From Petrimonas sulfuriphila (GTDB taxonomy: Bacteria; Bacteroidota; Bacteroidia; Bacteroidales; Dysgonomonadaceae): a stretch of DNA of 64,000 nt. A program made the translations under genes and the position numbers. Below, piece after piece: positions 17,905 to 25,620 of the stretch. The notes under the pieces were generated by a model that was not told where the DNA came from, ran no database searches, and saw nothing but the letters and a program-made list of their open reading frames with translations. The stretch lies in assembly GCF_051201015.1 (NCBI RefSeq), contig NZ_JBPEHI010000004.1. One strand, given 5' to 3'. Position 1 is the first letter of the stretch, and every line of letters begins with the position of its first letter.

Positions 17905-18825
17905 TTACTTGGTTTTTCTAAATGTCCTTGGTTGAGGTTTGTTTTTGCCTTTTCCACGTAATTCCTTTGCTTTTGGATTGACAAAACCTTCGTTTCTTTT
18001 GGATTGAGCCTTTTTGGAACTATTAAACGACTCTTCATAGGAGGAGCGAAACTTTTTTCTCTCCTGTTCCTGTCCCGAAACAAGGGGTTGTTTTGATTTG
18101 GCCGGTTGGTTTTCGTTAGACGAATAAGCAATCGTCGTTTTTAATTCTTTCATTTCCTGTTCTTCCAACAACCGCCAATCGCCTAAACCAATACCTTTCA
18201 GTGAAATGTTCATAATCCGGACACGTTCCAGTTTCTCTACTTCATACCCAAAATATTCGCACATCCTGCGGATCTGGCGATTAAGTCCCTGAACAAGAAT
18301 TATTCGAAAAATAAATTCCGATATTTTTTCAACTTTACACTTTCGAGTTACCTCTCCTAACACTGGCACTCCACTCGACATCCGCTGCACGAATTCATCG
18401 GTTACCGGCCTGTTTACAGTCACAACATACTCTTTCTCGTGACTGTTTCCTGCACGAAGGATTTTATTCACTATATCCCCGTCATTGGTAAGGAGAATCA
18501 ACCCCTGAGAATCTTTATCCAACCGTCCGATAGGGAAAATTCGCTCGTGGTAACCTATATAATCAACAATATTGTCCCGCACACCTTTCTCGGTGGTACT
18601 TACTATTCCCCGTGGCTTATTGAAAGCCAGCAAGACAAAATCTTCCTCCGCTTTGGATTCAATAAGCAAACCGTTTACCAACACTTTATCACTTTTGCTT
18701 ACGAGTGTTCCTATTTCTGCACGCTTCCCGTTTACTAATACCTGCCCCTTTTCAATGTATTTGTCCGCTTCTCGCCGGGAACAAATTCCGCTCTCGGAAA
18801 TAAATTTATTAATTCGTACTGCCAT
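17905..18825 (-). CDS. rluF: 23S rRNA pseudouridine synthase, RluF type
   Basis: An N-terminal S4 RNA-binding domain (residues 1-60) precedes a RluB/RluE/RluF-type catalytic domain with catalytic D103 in GRLDKDSQG. The signatures LRAGN-HEKEY and GLNRQIRRMCE match RluF, which modifies U2604 in E. coli 23S rRNA. After about residue 235 a basic, low-complexity tail rich in K, S, N and R follows, as in many Bacteroidota homologues, probably for RNA contact. The ATG shares one base with the nadA stop (TAATG), so translation is coupled. Confidence 0.92.
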   Translation of the reverse strand: MAVRINKFISESGICSRREADKYIEKGQVLVNGKRAEIGTLVSKSDKVLVNGLLIESKAEEDFVLLAFNKPRGIVSTTEKGVRDNIVDYIGYHERIFPIGRLDKDSQGLILLTNDGDIVNKILRAGNSHEKEYVVTVNRPVTDEFVQRMSSGVPVLGEVTRKCKVEKISEFIFRIILVQGLNRQIRRMCEYFGYEVEKLERVRIMNISLKGIGLGDWRLLEEQEMKELKTTIAYSSNENQPAKSKQPLVSGQEQERKKFRSSYEESFNSSKKAQSKRNEGFVNPKAKELRGKGKNKPQPRTFRKTK

Positions 18826-19769
18826 TATAATCCGTATTTAGCTGATATTTCCAACATCCTTTCAATCGGTTTCACTGCTTTCAAACGAACCTCTTCTTCG
18901 ACAAAAATTTCTGGACGTTCGTTCTTCAAACATAAATACAACTTCTCCAACGTATTCATTTTCATATAAAAACAATCGTTGCAAGCGCATGTAGAATCTT
19001 CCGGTGGAGCCGGAATAAATTCTTTATCCGGATTATCTTTCTGCATCTGGTGTAAAATCCCCGATTCTGTGGCTACAATAAATTGTTTATATCCTGAATT
19101 CCGGGCAAACGCAATTATTGACGATGTCGACCCAACGTGATCGGCGATTTCCAGGATATATTTCCTACATTCCGGATGTGCCAGTAACAATGCCTGTGGA
19201 TACTCTTTTTTTAACTCAAGAATTTTTTCCAACGAAAATTGTTCATGGACGTGGCAAGCACCTTCCCATAAAAGCATATTCCTTCCCGTAAGTTTATTGA
19301 TGTAATCTCCTAAATTTTTATCGGGTCCGAAAATAATCTTTTCATCTTCAGGAAGTGAATCCACAATTTGTTTTGCATTGGTAGAGGTTACCACTATATC
19401 GGTTAACGCCTTTACAGCCGCAGTGGTATTTACATACGAAATAACCGTATAACCAGGATATGCCTGCGTAAATTTCTCAAATTCATCGGCCGGGCAACTT
19501 TCTGCCAACGAACAGCTAGCCATACTATCGGGAATAAAAACCCTTTTTTGCGGAGAAAGAATTTTTGCCGTTTCGCCCATAAAATGAACGCCGCAAAGCA
19601 CAATGATATCTGCCGTTGTCTTAGCTGCCCATTGTGCCAATGCAAGACTATCGCCTACAAAATCAGCAATATCCTGAATATCTGATTCTTGATAGTAATG
19701 TGCCAATATAATCGCATTTTTTTCCTTTCGAAGTGTATTTATTTTTTCAATCAATTCTTTTTTTTCCAT
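18825..19769 (-). CDS. nadA: Quinolinate synthase A
   Basis: NadA condenses iminoaspartate with dihydroxyacetone phosphate to quinolinate in de novo NAD synthesis. The 314-residue length is normal. The [4Fe-4S] cysteines can be placed at C59 (IVLCGVHFM), C172 (WEGACHVHE) and one of C261/C263/C266 in the C-terminal Cys cluster. Substrate-binding HYYQ is near residue 24. It overlaps rluF by one base. nadB and nadC are not in the window. The 575-bp gap upstream holds the candidate origin, so this gene would be the first on the left replichore. Confidence 0.96.
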   Translation of the reverse strand: MEKKELIEKINTLRKEKNAIILAHYYQESDIQDIADFVGDSLALAQWAAKTTADIIVLCGVHFMGETAKILSPQKRVFIPDSMASCSLAESCPADEFEKFTQAYPGYTVISYVNTTAAVKALTDIVVTSTNAKQIVDSLPEDEKIIFGPDKNLGDYINKLTGRNMLLWEGACHVHEQFSLEKILELKKEYPQALLLAHPECRKYILEIADHVGSTSSIIAFARNSGYKQFIVATESGILHQMQKDNPDKEFIPAPPEDSTCACNDCFYMKMNTLEKLYLCLKNERPEIFVEEEVRLKAVKPIERMLEISAKYGL

Positions 19770-20344
19770 TGAACATTATTTATTAATATTATAGTTTAAA
19801 AATAAAGAAATATAATGATGATGATGAATGCCTGTTGATAGTGTTGATAAATAATTCTAAAAAAAATTGCAAAATAAGTTATTAAAATATAGACGATCCT
19901 AAAACTGTCTTATCAACAATTAAAATTAAATCAAGTTGTTTATTAATAATTTATTAGAGACTTTATCAACAATCTTTTTATAATTCTGTTGTTGATAAAA
20001 TATTTCGAATTTGTTTCTTTTTTCTGTTGATGAAACGTGCAAAAATTCACGAGAATTTTTAGCAGCCTTTTTTGCATCCTTAACTTAATTTTTTCATATA
20101 AACAAAAAATCAACGAAACAAAATAAAGTTATGCAATAATTCTCTACATAGAATTAACAGTTTATCAACAACCTTTTCAAAACATCGAATGCAAAAGTAT
20201 TATTTAAAAATTAGTTATACAATTACTTATGTTTTAAAGTTATAAAAAATGGCAAAAATCTGATTATTTATTGTTAAGTTAGAAACGCAAGAGTTTTGTT
20301 TACAAAATGTTTTAGCTATATTTGCTTGCCAAAATCAAACGCGG
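19770..20344. other. Candidate replication origin (oriC): AT-rich gap with a DnaA-box-like cluster
   Basis: This is the only stretch over 300 bp without a gene. It is strongly AT-rich and contains five exact TTATCAACA boxes (8 of 9 with the E. coli DnaA box TTATCCACA): minus strand at 19842-19850 and 19990-19998, plus strand at 19910-19918, 19963-19971 and 20162-20170. Near copies lie at 19833-19841 and 20025-20033. All genes from 1 to 19769 point left and all from 20345 to 33467 point right, as expected when leading-strand genes diverge from an origin. No dnaA gene is in view, but in Bacteroidota it is often apart from oriC. The alternative is a large regulatory region bound by some other protein. 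Confidence 0.55.
20295..20324 (+). promoter_or_regulatory. Promoter of the phosphatase-like lipoprotein gene
   Basis: A -33-like TTTG (20295-20298) and an exact -7 box TATATTTG (20317-20324) are 18 bp apart. Initiation near 20331 would leave about 14 nt before the GTG start at 20345, supporting that start. Confidence 0.6.
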
Positions 20345-21412
20345 GTGAGAATATATAGTTATCAAATTATTTCGGCTTTTTTTTTGTTGATTGCAGCAGG
20401 TTGCGCATCAACAGTTAAAATAACATCTGTGGCAGAAAAGAACAAAGACGGTGATTTACTTCTCAAATGGGAAGTCAGCCCCGATCAGGAAGGAAATATC
20501 AACATTTATTCTTCTCAGTCAGACAGTGATATTTCCGCTTTTACACCCATAAAAACTTCCAATATTACTGATCAGGTAACGGTAATCAATCCTTCGAGTC
20601 CCGATATCCGGGAATTCTACATATTAAAAACTACCTCTGCATATTCGGGAATTATTGCCAACCGGATTATTGAGATGAGTAATATAAAAAATTTCAGGGA
20701 TATGGGCGGATATTTCACACGAACTGATCAACAAATGAAATGGGGAAAAATTTTCCGCTCAGGTGATTTGAGTAGCGCAACATTATATGATCAGGAGAGG
20801 ATAAGACGGTTAAATATAAGAACCATTATTGATTTCAGATCAGATAGAACAGCTAAAAGATACCCTATTCTCGTTCATCCGAACATTAGGAAGATATCGT
20901 TACCCATTACTCCGTTGGACGACGAAAAAATCAATGAAATGATGGATAACGAACATTTAACGCGCAGCGATGCCATTCGTGATGTTCAGGATTCCTACAT
21001 AGGAATCATTGAGAACTACAAAAGCGTGTTTGCAGAGATGTTTAATATTCTAACCGATGAAAACAATTATCCTGTGTTGCTTAGCGGATCGTTGGGTAAG
21101 GACAGGGTAGGGCTGGCCTCATTTTTCATACTTTACGCAGTGGGAATTCCGCAAAATGTAATTATTGACGATTATCTTCTGTCTCGCCAAACTGTAGATA
21201 TATCTAAAATTGCAGAAAATGTGAAAACAAAACCCGAATATTTCCAGGAAGCCGTTACAGCGTTGATGTCTGTAAATCCTGCATACATCAATTATACCAT
21301 CGATTACATAAACCAAAAATACGGTTCGATTGATAATTATCTGGAAAAAGAACTTAAGTTGACTTCCGGGAAAAAGATTTTATTACGCAAATACCTGCTC
21401 TATAATCAATAA
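20345..21412 (+). CDS. Tyrosine-phosphatase-like lipoprotein without the catalytic Cys
   Basis: The GTG at 20345 is the best start: it gives a lipoprotein signal ending at C20 (LIAAGC) and fits the promoter just upstream. An Ig-like segment (about 25-110) is followed by a Y_phosphatase3-type domain beginning NFRDMGGY (about 117), with IFRSGDLS and TIIDFRSD. The P-loop expected as HCxxGKDRTG reads SGSLGKDRVG: the His-Cys pair is Ser-Gly, with Gly at position 248, so cysteine-based catalysis should be lost while the GKDR phosphate loop remains. It is probably a phosphate- or phosphotyrosine-binding pseudoenzyme in the envelope (inference). Confidence 0.8.
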   Translation: MRIYSYQIISAFFLLIAAGCASTVKITSVAEKNKDGDLLLKWEVSPDQEGNINIYSSQSDSDISAFTPIKTSNITDQVTVINPSSPDIREFYILKTTSAYSGIIANRIIEMSNIKNFRDMGGYFTRTDQQMKWGKIFRSGDLSSATLYDQERIRRLNIRTIIDFRSDRTAKRYPILVHPNIRKISLPITPLDDEKINEMMDNEHLTRSDAIRDVQDSYIGIIENYKSVFAEMFNILTDENNYPVLLSGSLGKDRVGLASFFILYAVGIPQNVIIDDYLLSRQTVDISKIAENVKTKPEYFQEAVTALMSVNPAYINYTIDYINQKYGSIDNYLEKELKLTSGKKILLRKYLLYNQ

Positions 21413-21429
21413 GATTGATTTTTTTTTCG

Positions 21430-21464
21430 TACCTTTGCGCCCGATTTAAAATTCGGGCTTTTTT
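21430..21464 (+). terminator. Terminator-like hairpin overlapping a -7 promoter box
   Basis: CCCGA-loop-TCGGG at 21440-21457 followed by six T (21459-21464) forms a short intrinsic terminator 28 nt after the phosphatase-like gene. Directly before it, 21430-21437 reads TACCTTTG, an exact -7 element. Either the hairpin ends the upstream gene, or the promoter transcribes straight into the hairpin as an attenuated leader for the helicase gene. Confidence 0.55.
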
Positions 21465-21586
21465 GTTCCGGAATAATCAGATTTTGTATATCAAATTTTC
21501 TCACATCTTTATATATATATGTCGTGTTGTGGGGGTTTCGAGAAAATGCGAATACTTTCACCATTAAAATAGAATTAAAGAAAAAA

Positions 21587-23311
21587 ATGAGAACTTTTGA
21601 AGAACTTGGGATTGCACCCGCGATTTGGCGTGCCATTCAGGAAATGGGTTTTGAACAACCCATGCCGGTACAGGAGGAAGTGATTCCGCAACTGCTGGCA
21701 AATACCCGTGACATAATTGCTCTGGCGCAAACCGGAACTGGAAAAACTGCTGCTTTCGGTTTGCCAATCATCCAAAAAACAGCCATCGAACTGCATGCAC
21801 CGCAGACACTGATCCTTTGTCCTACACGGGAGCTTTGTTTACAGATAGCCGGTGATTTAACCGATTTTTCCAAATATATTGATGATATAAAAATCCTTCC
21901 TGTCTACGGCGGATCAAGCATAGAAAGCCAGATTAAAACGTTAAAACGAGGCGTTCATGTTATCGTTGCCACACCGGGTAGGTTGATTGATTTGATAAAC
22001 CGCAAAACCGTTTCGTTGGCAAATGTCCATACCGTTGTGTTGGATGAAGCTGATGAAATGTTACACATGGGATTTACGGAAAGTATAGATGAAATTTTGT
22101 CTCACGTTCCCGACAACCGCAGCATGCTGCTTTTTTCAGCCACCATGCCCCAGGAGATAGCCAAAATTACCCGGAAATATATGTCCAACCCCATGGAGAT
22201 AACCATTGGACGGAAAAACGAAGGTGCGCTGAACGTGAAACACACCTATTTCATGGTTCACGCAAAAGACAAATACCTTGCGTTAAAACGGATCGTGGAT
22301 TACTACCCCAACATATACGGCATTGTCTTTTGCAGGACAAGAAAAGAAACGCAGGAAATAGCAGATAAGCTTATTCAGGATGGCTACGATGCCGATTCGT
22401 TGCACGGTGACCTGTCGCAGGCACAACGTGACTATGTTATGAACAAGTTCCGCTTACGGAACCTGCAGTTGCTTATTGCTACCGACGTTGCTGCCCGAGG
22501 ACTGGACGTGGACGATATCACTCATGTGATTAACTTTGGGCTTCCCGATGATTACGAAGTATACACGCACCGTAGCGGACGTACAGGCAGGGTGGGAAAA
22601 ACCGGAACATCCATATCCATTATCCATACCAAAGAAAAAGGAAAAGTTGCTCAGATAGAAAAACTCATCAATAAAAAATTTGAATATCGTCAGGTACCCA
22701 AAGGAGATATTATTTGCGAAAAGCAACTGTTCAACTTTGTAGATAAAATTGAAAAGGTTAAGGTAAATGAAGAAGAAATTGCCCGTTTACTGCCTTCCAT
22801 CTTCAAGAAACTTGATTGGCTGGAAAAGGAGGATGTCATTAAACGTATGGTCTCCTTGGAATTTAACCGGCTGATTGACTATTACCAAGCCGCCAATGAA
22901 ATTGAAGAACCCAAAGAACACAACTCGAAAAGAGAGGAACGTGGAAAAGGAAAAAAATTTGACAGAAACGAAGGGGGACCGAAAAAGGCTGAAAATGGAT
23001 ATGCCCGCTTTTTTATCAATATCGGAAAAATGGACGGCGCCAACCCGGCTAACCTGATGGGTTTTATCAACGATTATGTGCCCGGGAAGATCAGGGTAGG
23101 GCGTATCGATCTGATGAAGAACTTTTCGTTTTTTGAAGTCCCCGAAGAAAATGTCAAGCAAATTCTCAAATCCTTTAAAGGAGTTTTCGTGGAAGACAGA
23201 AAACTGGTGGTTGAATTAGCAGACAACAATATGCCGGAGAACAAGAAATACAAAGGTGACAAACCAAAACAGGATTTCAACGTCTCCAAGAAAGGGAAAA
23301 AACGTTTCTAA
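21587..23311 (+). CDS. DEAD-box RNA helicase with DbpA-type RNA-binding domain
   Basis: I start it at the ATG at 21587 (MRTFEELG), which opens the Q-motif region; an upstream in-frame ATG adds 21 residues without helicase similarity. Motif I is AQTGTGKT (47-54), Ia PTREL, Ib TPGR, II DEAD (153-156), III SAT, and VI HRSGRTGR. A linker follows, then a basic charged stretch (KREERGKGKKF), then a DbpA/DeaD C-terminal RNA-binding domain (about 475-545) and a Lys-rich tail. Proteins of this type help ribosome assembly or mRNA unwinding, often in the cold. A strong terminator lies just downstream. Confidence 0.95.
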   Translation: MRTFEELGIAPAIWRAIQEMGFEQPMPVQEEVIPQLLANTRDIIALAQTGTGKTAAFGLPIIQKTAIELHAPQTLILCPTRELCLQIAGDLTDFSKYIDDIKILPVYGGSSIESQIKTLKRGVHVIVATPGRLIDLINRKTVSLANVHTVVLDEADEMLHMGFTESIDEILSHVPDNRSMLLFSATMPQEIAKITRKYMSNPMEITIGRKNEGALNVKHTYFMVHAKDKYLALKRIVDYYPNIYGIVFCRTRKETQEIADKLIQDGYDADSLHGDLSQAQRDYVMNKFRLRNLQLLIATDVAARGLDVDDITHVINFGLPDDYEVYTHRSGRTGRVGKTGTSISIIHTKEKGKVAQIEKLINKKFEYRQVPKGDIICEKQLFNFVDKIEKVKVNEEEIARLLPSIFKKLDWLEKEDVIKRMVSLEFNRLIDYYQAANEIEEPKEHNSKREERGKGKKFDRNEGGPKKAENGYARFFINIGKMDGANPANLMGFINDYVPGKIRVGRIDLMKNFSFFEVPEENVKQILKSFKGVFVEDRKLVVELADNNMPENKKYKGDKPKQDFNVSKKGKKRF

Positions 23312-23341
23312 GGTGTAATTTCCTTTCGTTTACACACCCGG

Positions 23342-23373
23342 AAGCAGCATTTTAAACACGAAATGCTGCTTTT
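23342..23373 (+). terminator. Intrinsic terminator after the helicase gene
   Basis: An 11-bp perfect stem, AAGCAGCATTT with AAATGCTGCTT, an 8-nt loop and a following TT run, 30 bp after the helicase stop. The remaining gap to the next gene (23374-23582) is AT-rich leader; I see no ORF or clear RNA element in it. Confidence 0.85.
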
Positions 23374-23582
23374 GTTATTTTTAGCATGAATTAAAGAAAA
23401 AAATCTTTAATTAATTGCTTATAATTCGAAATTAATTTGTTACTTTGTATGGCGAAAGATAAAACTAAATTTCTGTATTTGAGATATTTATAATGTTTAA
23501 AAACTGTAAGTATAAATAGTGAAAAACAACGAAACTAATGTCAAAAACCACCATAAAAAGTAGAAATTAAATTTTTAAACAG

Positions 23583-25472
23583 ATGAAACGTAAACTTTTA
23601 ATCAGAGATCTCACTTTGAGGGACGGTCAGCAATCGGCTTTTGCTACCCGAATGAACCAATCACAAGTTGACAGAGTGTTGCCTTATTACAGAGATGCCA
23701 ATTTCTATGCAATGGAAGTTTGGGGAGGTGCTGTTCCAGACTCCGTTATGCGCTATTTAGGCGAAAACCCATGGGACAGGTTAAAAAAAGTCAGCGACGG
23801 TGTGCAGGGAGCCTCAAAACTCACTGCGCTTTCTCGTGGACGAAACCTCTATGGATACGCTCCCTATCCGGATGAAATTATTGATGGATTTTTCAAAAAT
23901 GCCGTCTCTAGCGGACTCAACATTATGCGTATTTTCGATGCGCTAAACGATGTTGACAATATAAAATCGAGTATAAAATACATTAAGAAATACGGTGGTT
24001 TGGCAGATTGCGCGGTTTGCTACACGATAGATCCCAAATACGACGATGAGGTTAAAATTGTTGAAAAGAAAGGCTTTCTGGGGCTGTTCAACAAGAAAGA
24101 AGAAATACGGATAAAAAAAGAAAATGTGTTTACAGACCGCTATTTTCTTCAGAAAGCCAAGGAAATGCTAGCGTTGGGTGCTGACATGATCACCATTAAA
24201 GATATGAGTGGACTGATTCCGCCCACGCGTGTGGCAAACCTTATCTCATTATTCAAAAGAGAACTTAATGTTCCCATCGATTTTCACACACATTGCACCC
24301 CGGGGTATGGATTGGGTTCCGTACTCTCAGCAATCGTAAATGGGGCAGATATCGTAGACACCAATATCTGGTATTTTTCCGGCGGGCCGGCTGCTCCAGC
24401 CATTGAACTCGTTTATATTTTCTGCCAAAAACTGGGCATTGAACTGGATGTAAACATGGAGGCTGTGGCAAAAATAAATGCCGAATTGTTCGGAATCCGC
24501 CGGGAATTGGAAGCTTTCGATACGGTAAAACAGTTCCCAAATCCGTTTAACCCGCTTACGGATACCCTGCCTGCTGCTATTGATAAGTTGTTTGACGAAG
24601 CTATTGCCGCAGTTCAAATCAACAACGAGACGGCTTTACTGGAGGCCTGCCACCAAATTGAAGCTTATTTCAATTTCCCCAAACCCGACGAGAGGGTGAA
24701 AAACGCCGAGATTCCCGGAGGGATGTACACCAATATGGTGGCACAATTGAAACAATTTAACTCGCTGGATATCTTGGAAGATGCAATGAAACTTATTCCA
24801 AGTGTCCGGCTCGATGCTGGATTGCCACCTTTGGTTACTCCTACAAGTCAAATCGTAGGAGTGCAGGCGGTCAGTTCGGCCCTGAATCTGAAGAATGGGC
24901 GGGATAAATATGCCAATGCTTCTAATCAATTTGTTGCACTAGTAAAGGGGGAATACGGAAAAACTCCCGTTCCGGTAGATCCGGAATTCAGGTTGAAAAT
25001 TGCCGGAACGCGTGATGAAACTCCGTACGATACCAGTACGTATAGACGTCAGGAGAATCCTGTTTTGCCGGAGTTCGAAAATGTCCGGCTGGCTAAAGAC
25101 GAAAAAGAGGAGTTGTTACTTGAACTTTTCCCTGCCGTGGCCACCCAATACCTGAGGAAAATCCGTGAAACGGAATTTGCATCGCATCAATCGCAAAAAA
25201 CAACTGTAACCGGTGCTGGAACGGTACCTACCGATGCGGAAGTAAAGGAACCCGAAGGATACATTACAGAAAGCCCTATGCCCGGCAGCGTTATGAAGTT
25301 TCTGGTAAAAGAAGGCGATGAGGTGCAAAGGGGAAAAAACCTGTTTGTTCTGGAAGCTATGAAAATGGAGAACGACGTAATTTCTGAATATTCGGGAAAA
25401 GTGTATAAGATATATGTAAAACCGGGTGATATCGTTCAGGCCGGAGAGCCTATAATGAAAATAGTACAATAG
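23583..25472 (+). CDS. oadA: Oxaloacetate decarboxylase alpha / pyruvate carboxylase B-type biotin carboxyltransferase
   Basis: The 629-residue protein has an HMGL-like TIM-barrel carboxyltransferase domain (RDLTLRDGQQS at 8-18; metal-ligand HTHC at about 238), a conserved PYC/OADA middle domain, and a C-terminal biotinyl domain with the attachment Lys K594 in EAMKMEN. It transfers a carboxyl group between biotin and pyruvate/oxaloacetate. In Bacteroidota such single genes act either with Na+-pumping beta/gamma subunits or as a carboxylase half; neither partner is in the window, so the direction is unknown. A terminator follows at once, so it is a single-gene unit. Confidence 0.92.
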   Translation: MKRKLLIRDLTLRDGQQSAFATRMNQSQVDRVLPYYRDANFYAMEVWGGAVPDSVMRYLGENPWDRLKKVSDGVQGASKLTALSRGRNLYGYAPYPDEIIDGFFKNAVSSGLNIMRIFDALNDVDNIKSSIKYIKKYGGLADCAVCYTIDPKYDDEVKIVEKKGFLGLFNKKEEIRIKKENVFTDRYFLQKAKEMLALGADMITIKDMSGLIPPTRVANLISLFKRELNVPIDFHTHCTPGYGLGSVLSAIVNGADIVDTNIWYFSGGPAAPAIELVYIFCQKLGIELDVNMEAVAKINAELFGIRRELEAFDTVKQFPNPFNPLTDTLPAAIDKLFDEAIAAVQINNETALLEACHQIEAYFNFPKPDERVKNAEIPGGMYTNMVAQLKQFNSLDILEDAMKLIPSVRLDAGLPPLVTPTSQIVGVQAVSSALNLKNGRDKYANASNQFVALVKGEYGKTPVPVDPEFRLKIAGTRDETPYDTSTYRRQENPVLPEFENVRLAKDEKEELLLELFPAVATQYLRKIRETEFASHQSQKTTVTGAGTVPTDAEVKEPEGYITESPMPGSVMKFLVKEGDEVQRGKNLFVLEAMKMENDVISEYSGKVYKIYVKPGDIVQAGEPIMKIVQ

Positions 25473-25497
25473 AAGTAACAGCACATGAGTAAGTTGG

Positions 25498-25528
25498 AAA
25501 AACCGGTACACCAGTATCGGTTTTTTTA
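25498..25528 (+). terminator. Intrinsic terminator after oadA
   Basis: AAACCGGTAC and GTATCGGTTT pair with one G-T wobble around ACCA, followed by a T run. It separates oadA from the Pho-box promoter 10 bp downstream. Confidence 0.85.
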
Positions 25529-25537
25529 TTGGTGAAA

Positions 25538-25595
25538 ACTTAACAATAATGTAATCAGAATGTAACTGCTTTGTAACATTTATACTTGACCTTTG
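25538..25595 (+). promoter_or_regulatory. Pho-box-like promoter 1, before the TonB receptor
   Basis: Four 7-bp direct repeats on an exact 11-bp period: ACTTAAC (25538), ATGTAAT (25549), ATGTAAC (25560), TTGTAAC (25571). Ten bp after the last comes GACCTTTG (25588-25595), a -7 box with one mismatch to TAnnTTTG. The 11-bp phased CTTAAC/TGTAAC repeats and the degraded -7 box are the hallmark of activation by a PhoB-type regulator. Initiation near 25602 fits the ATG at 25621. The same layout recurs at 30162 and 30690. Confidence 0.8.
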
Positions 25596-25620
25596 TGACG
25601 ATAAATTATGATACTCGTTA

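Noticed and set aside
19770..20344. TTATCAACA cluster as a CRISPR array or transposon end
   Set aside because: Copies are 9 bp, in both directions and irregularly spaced, with no constant repeat/spacer size, cas genes or transposase.
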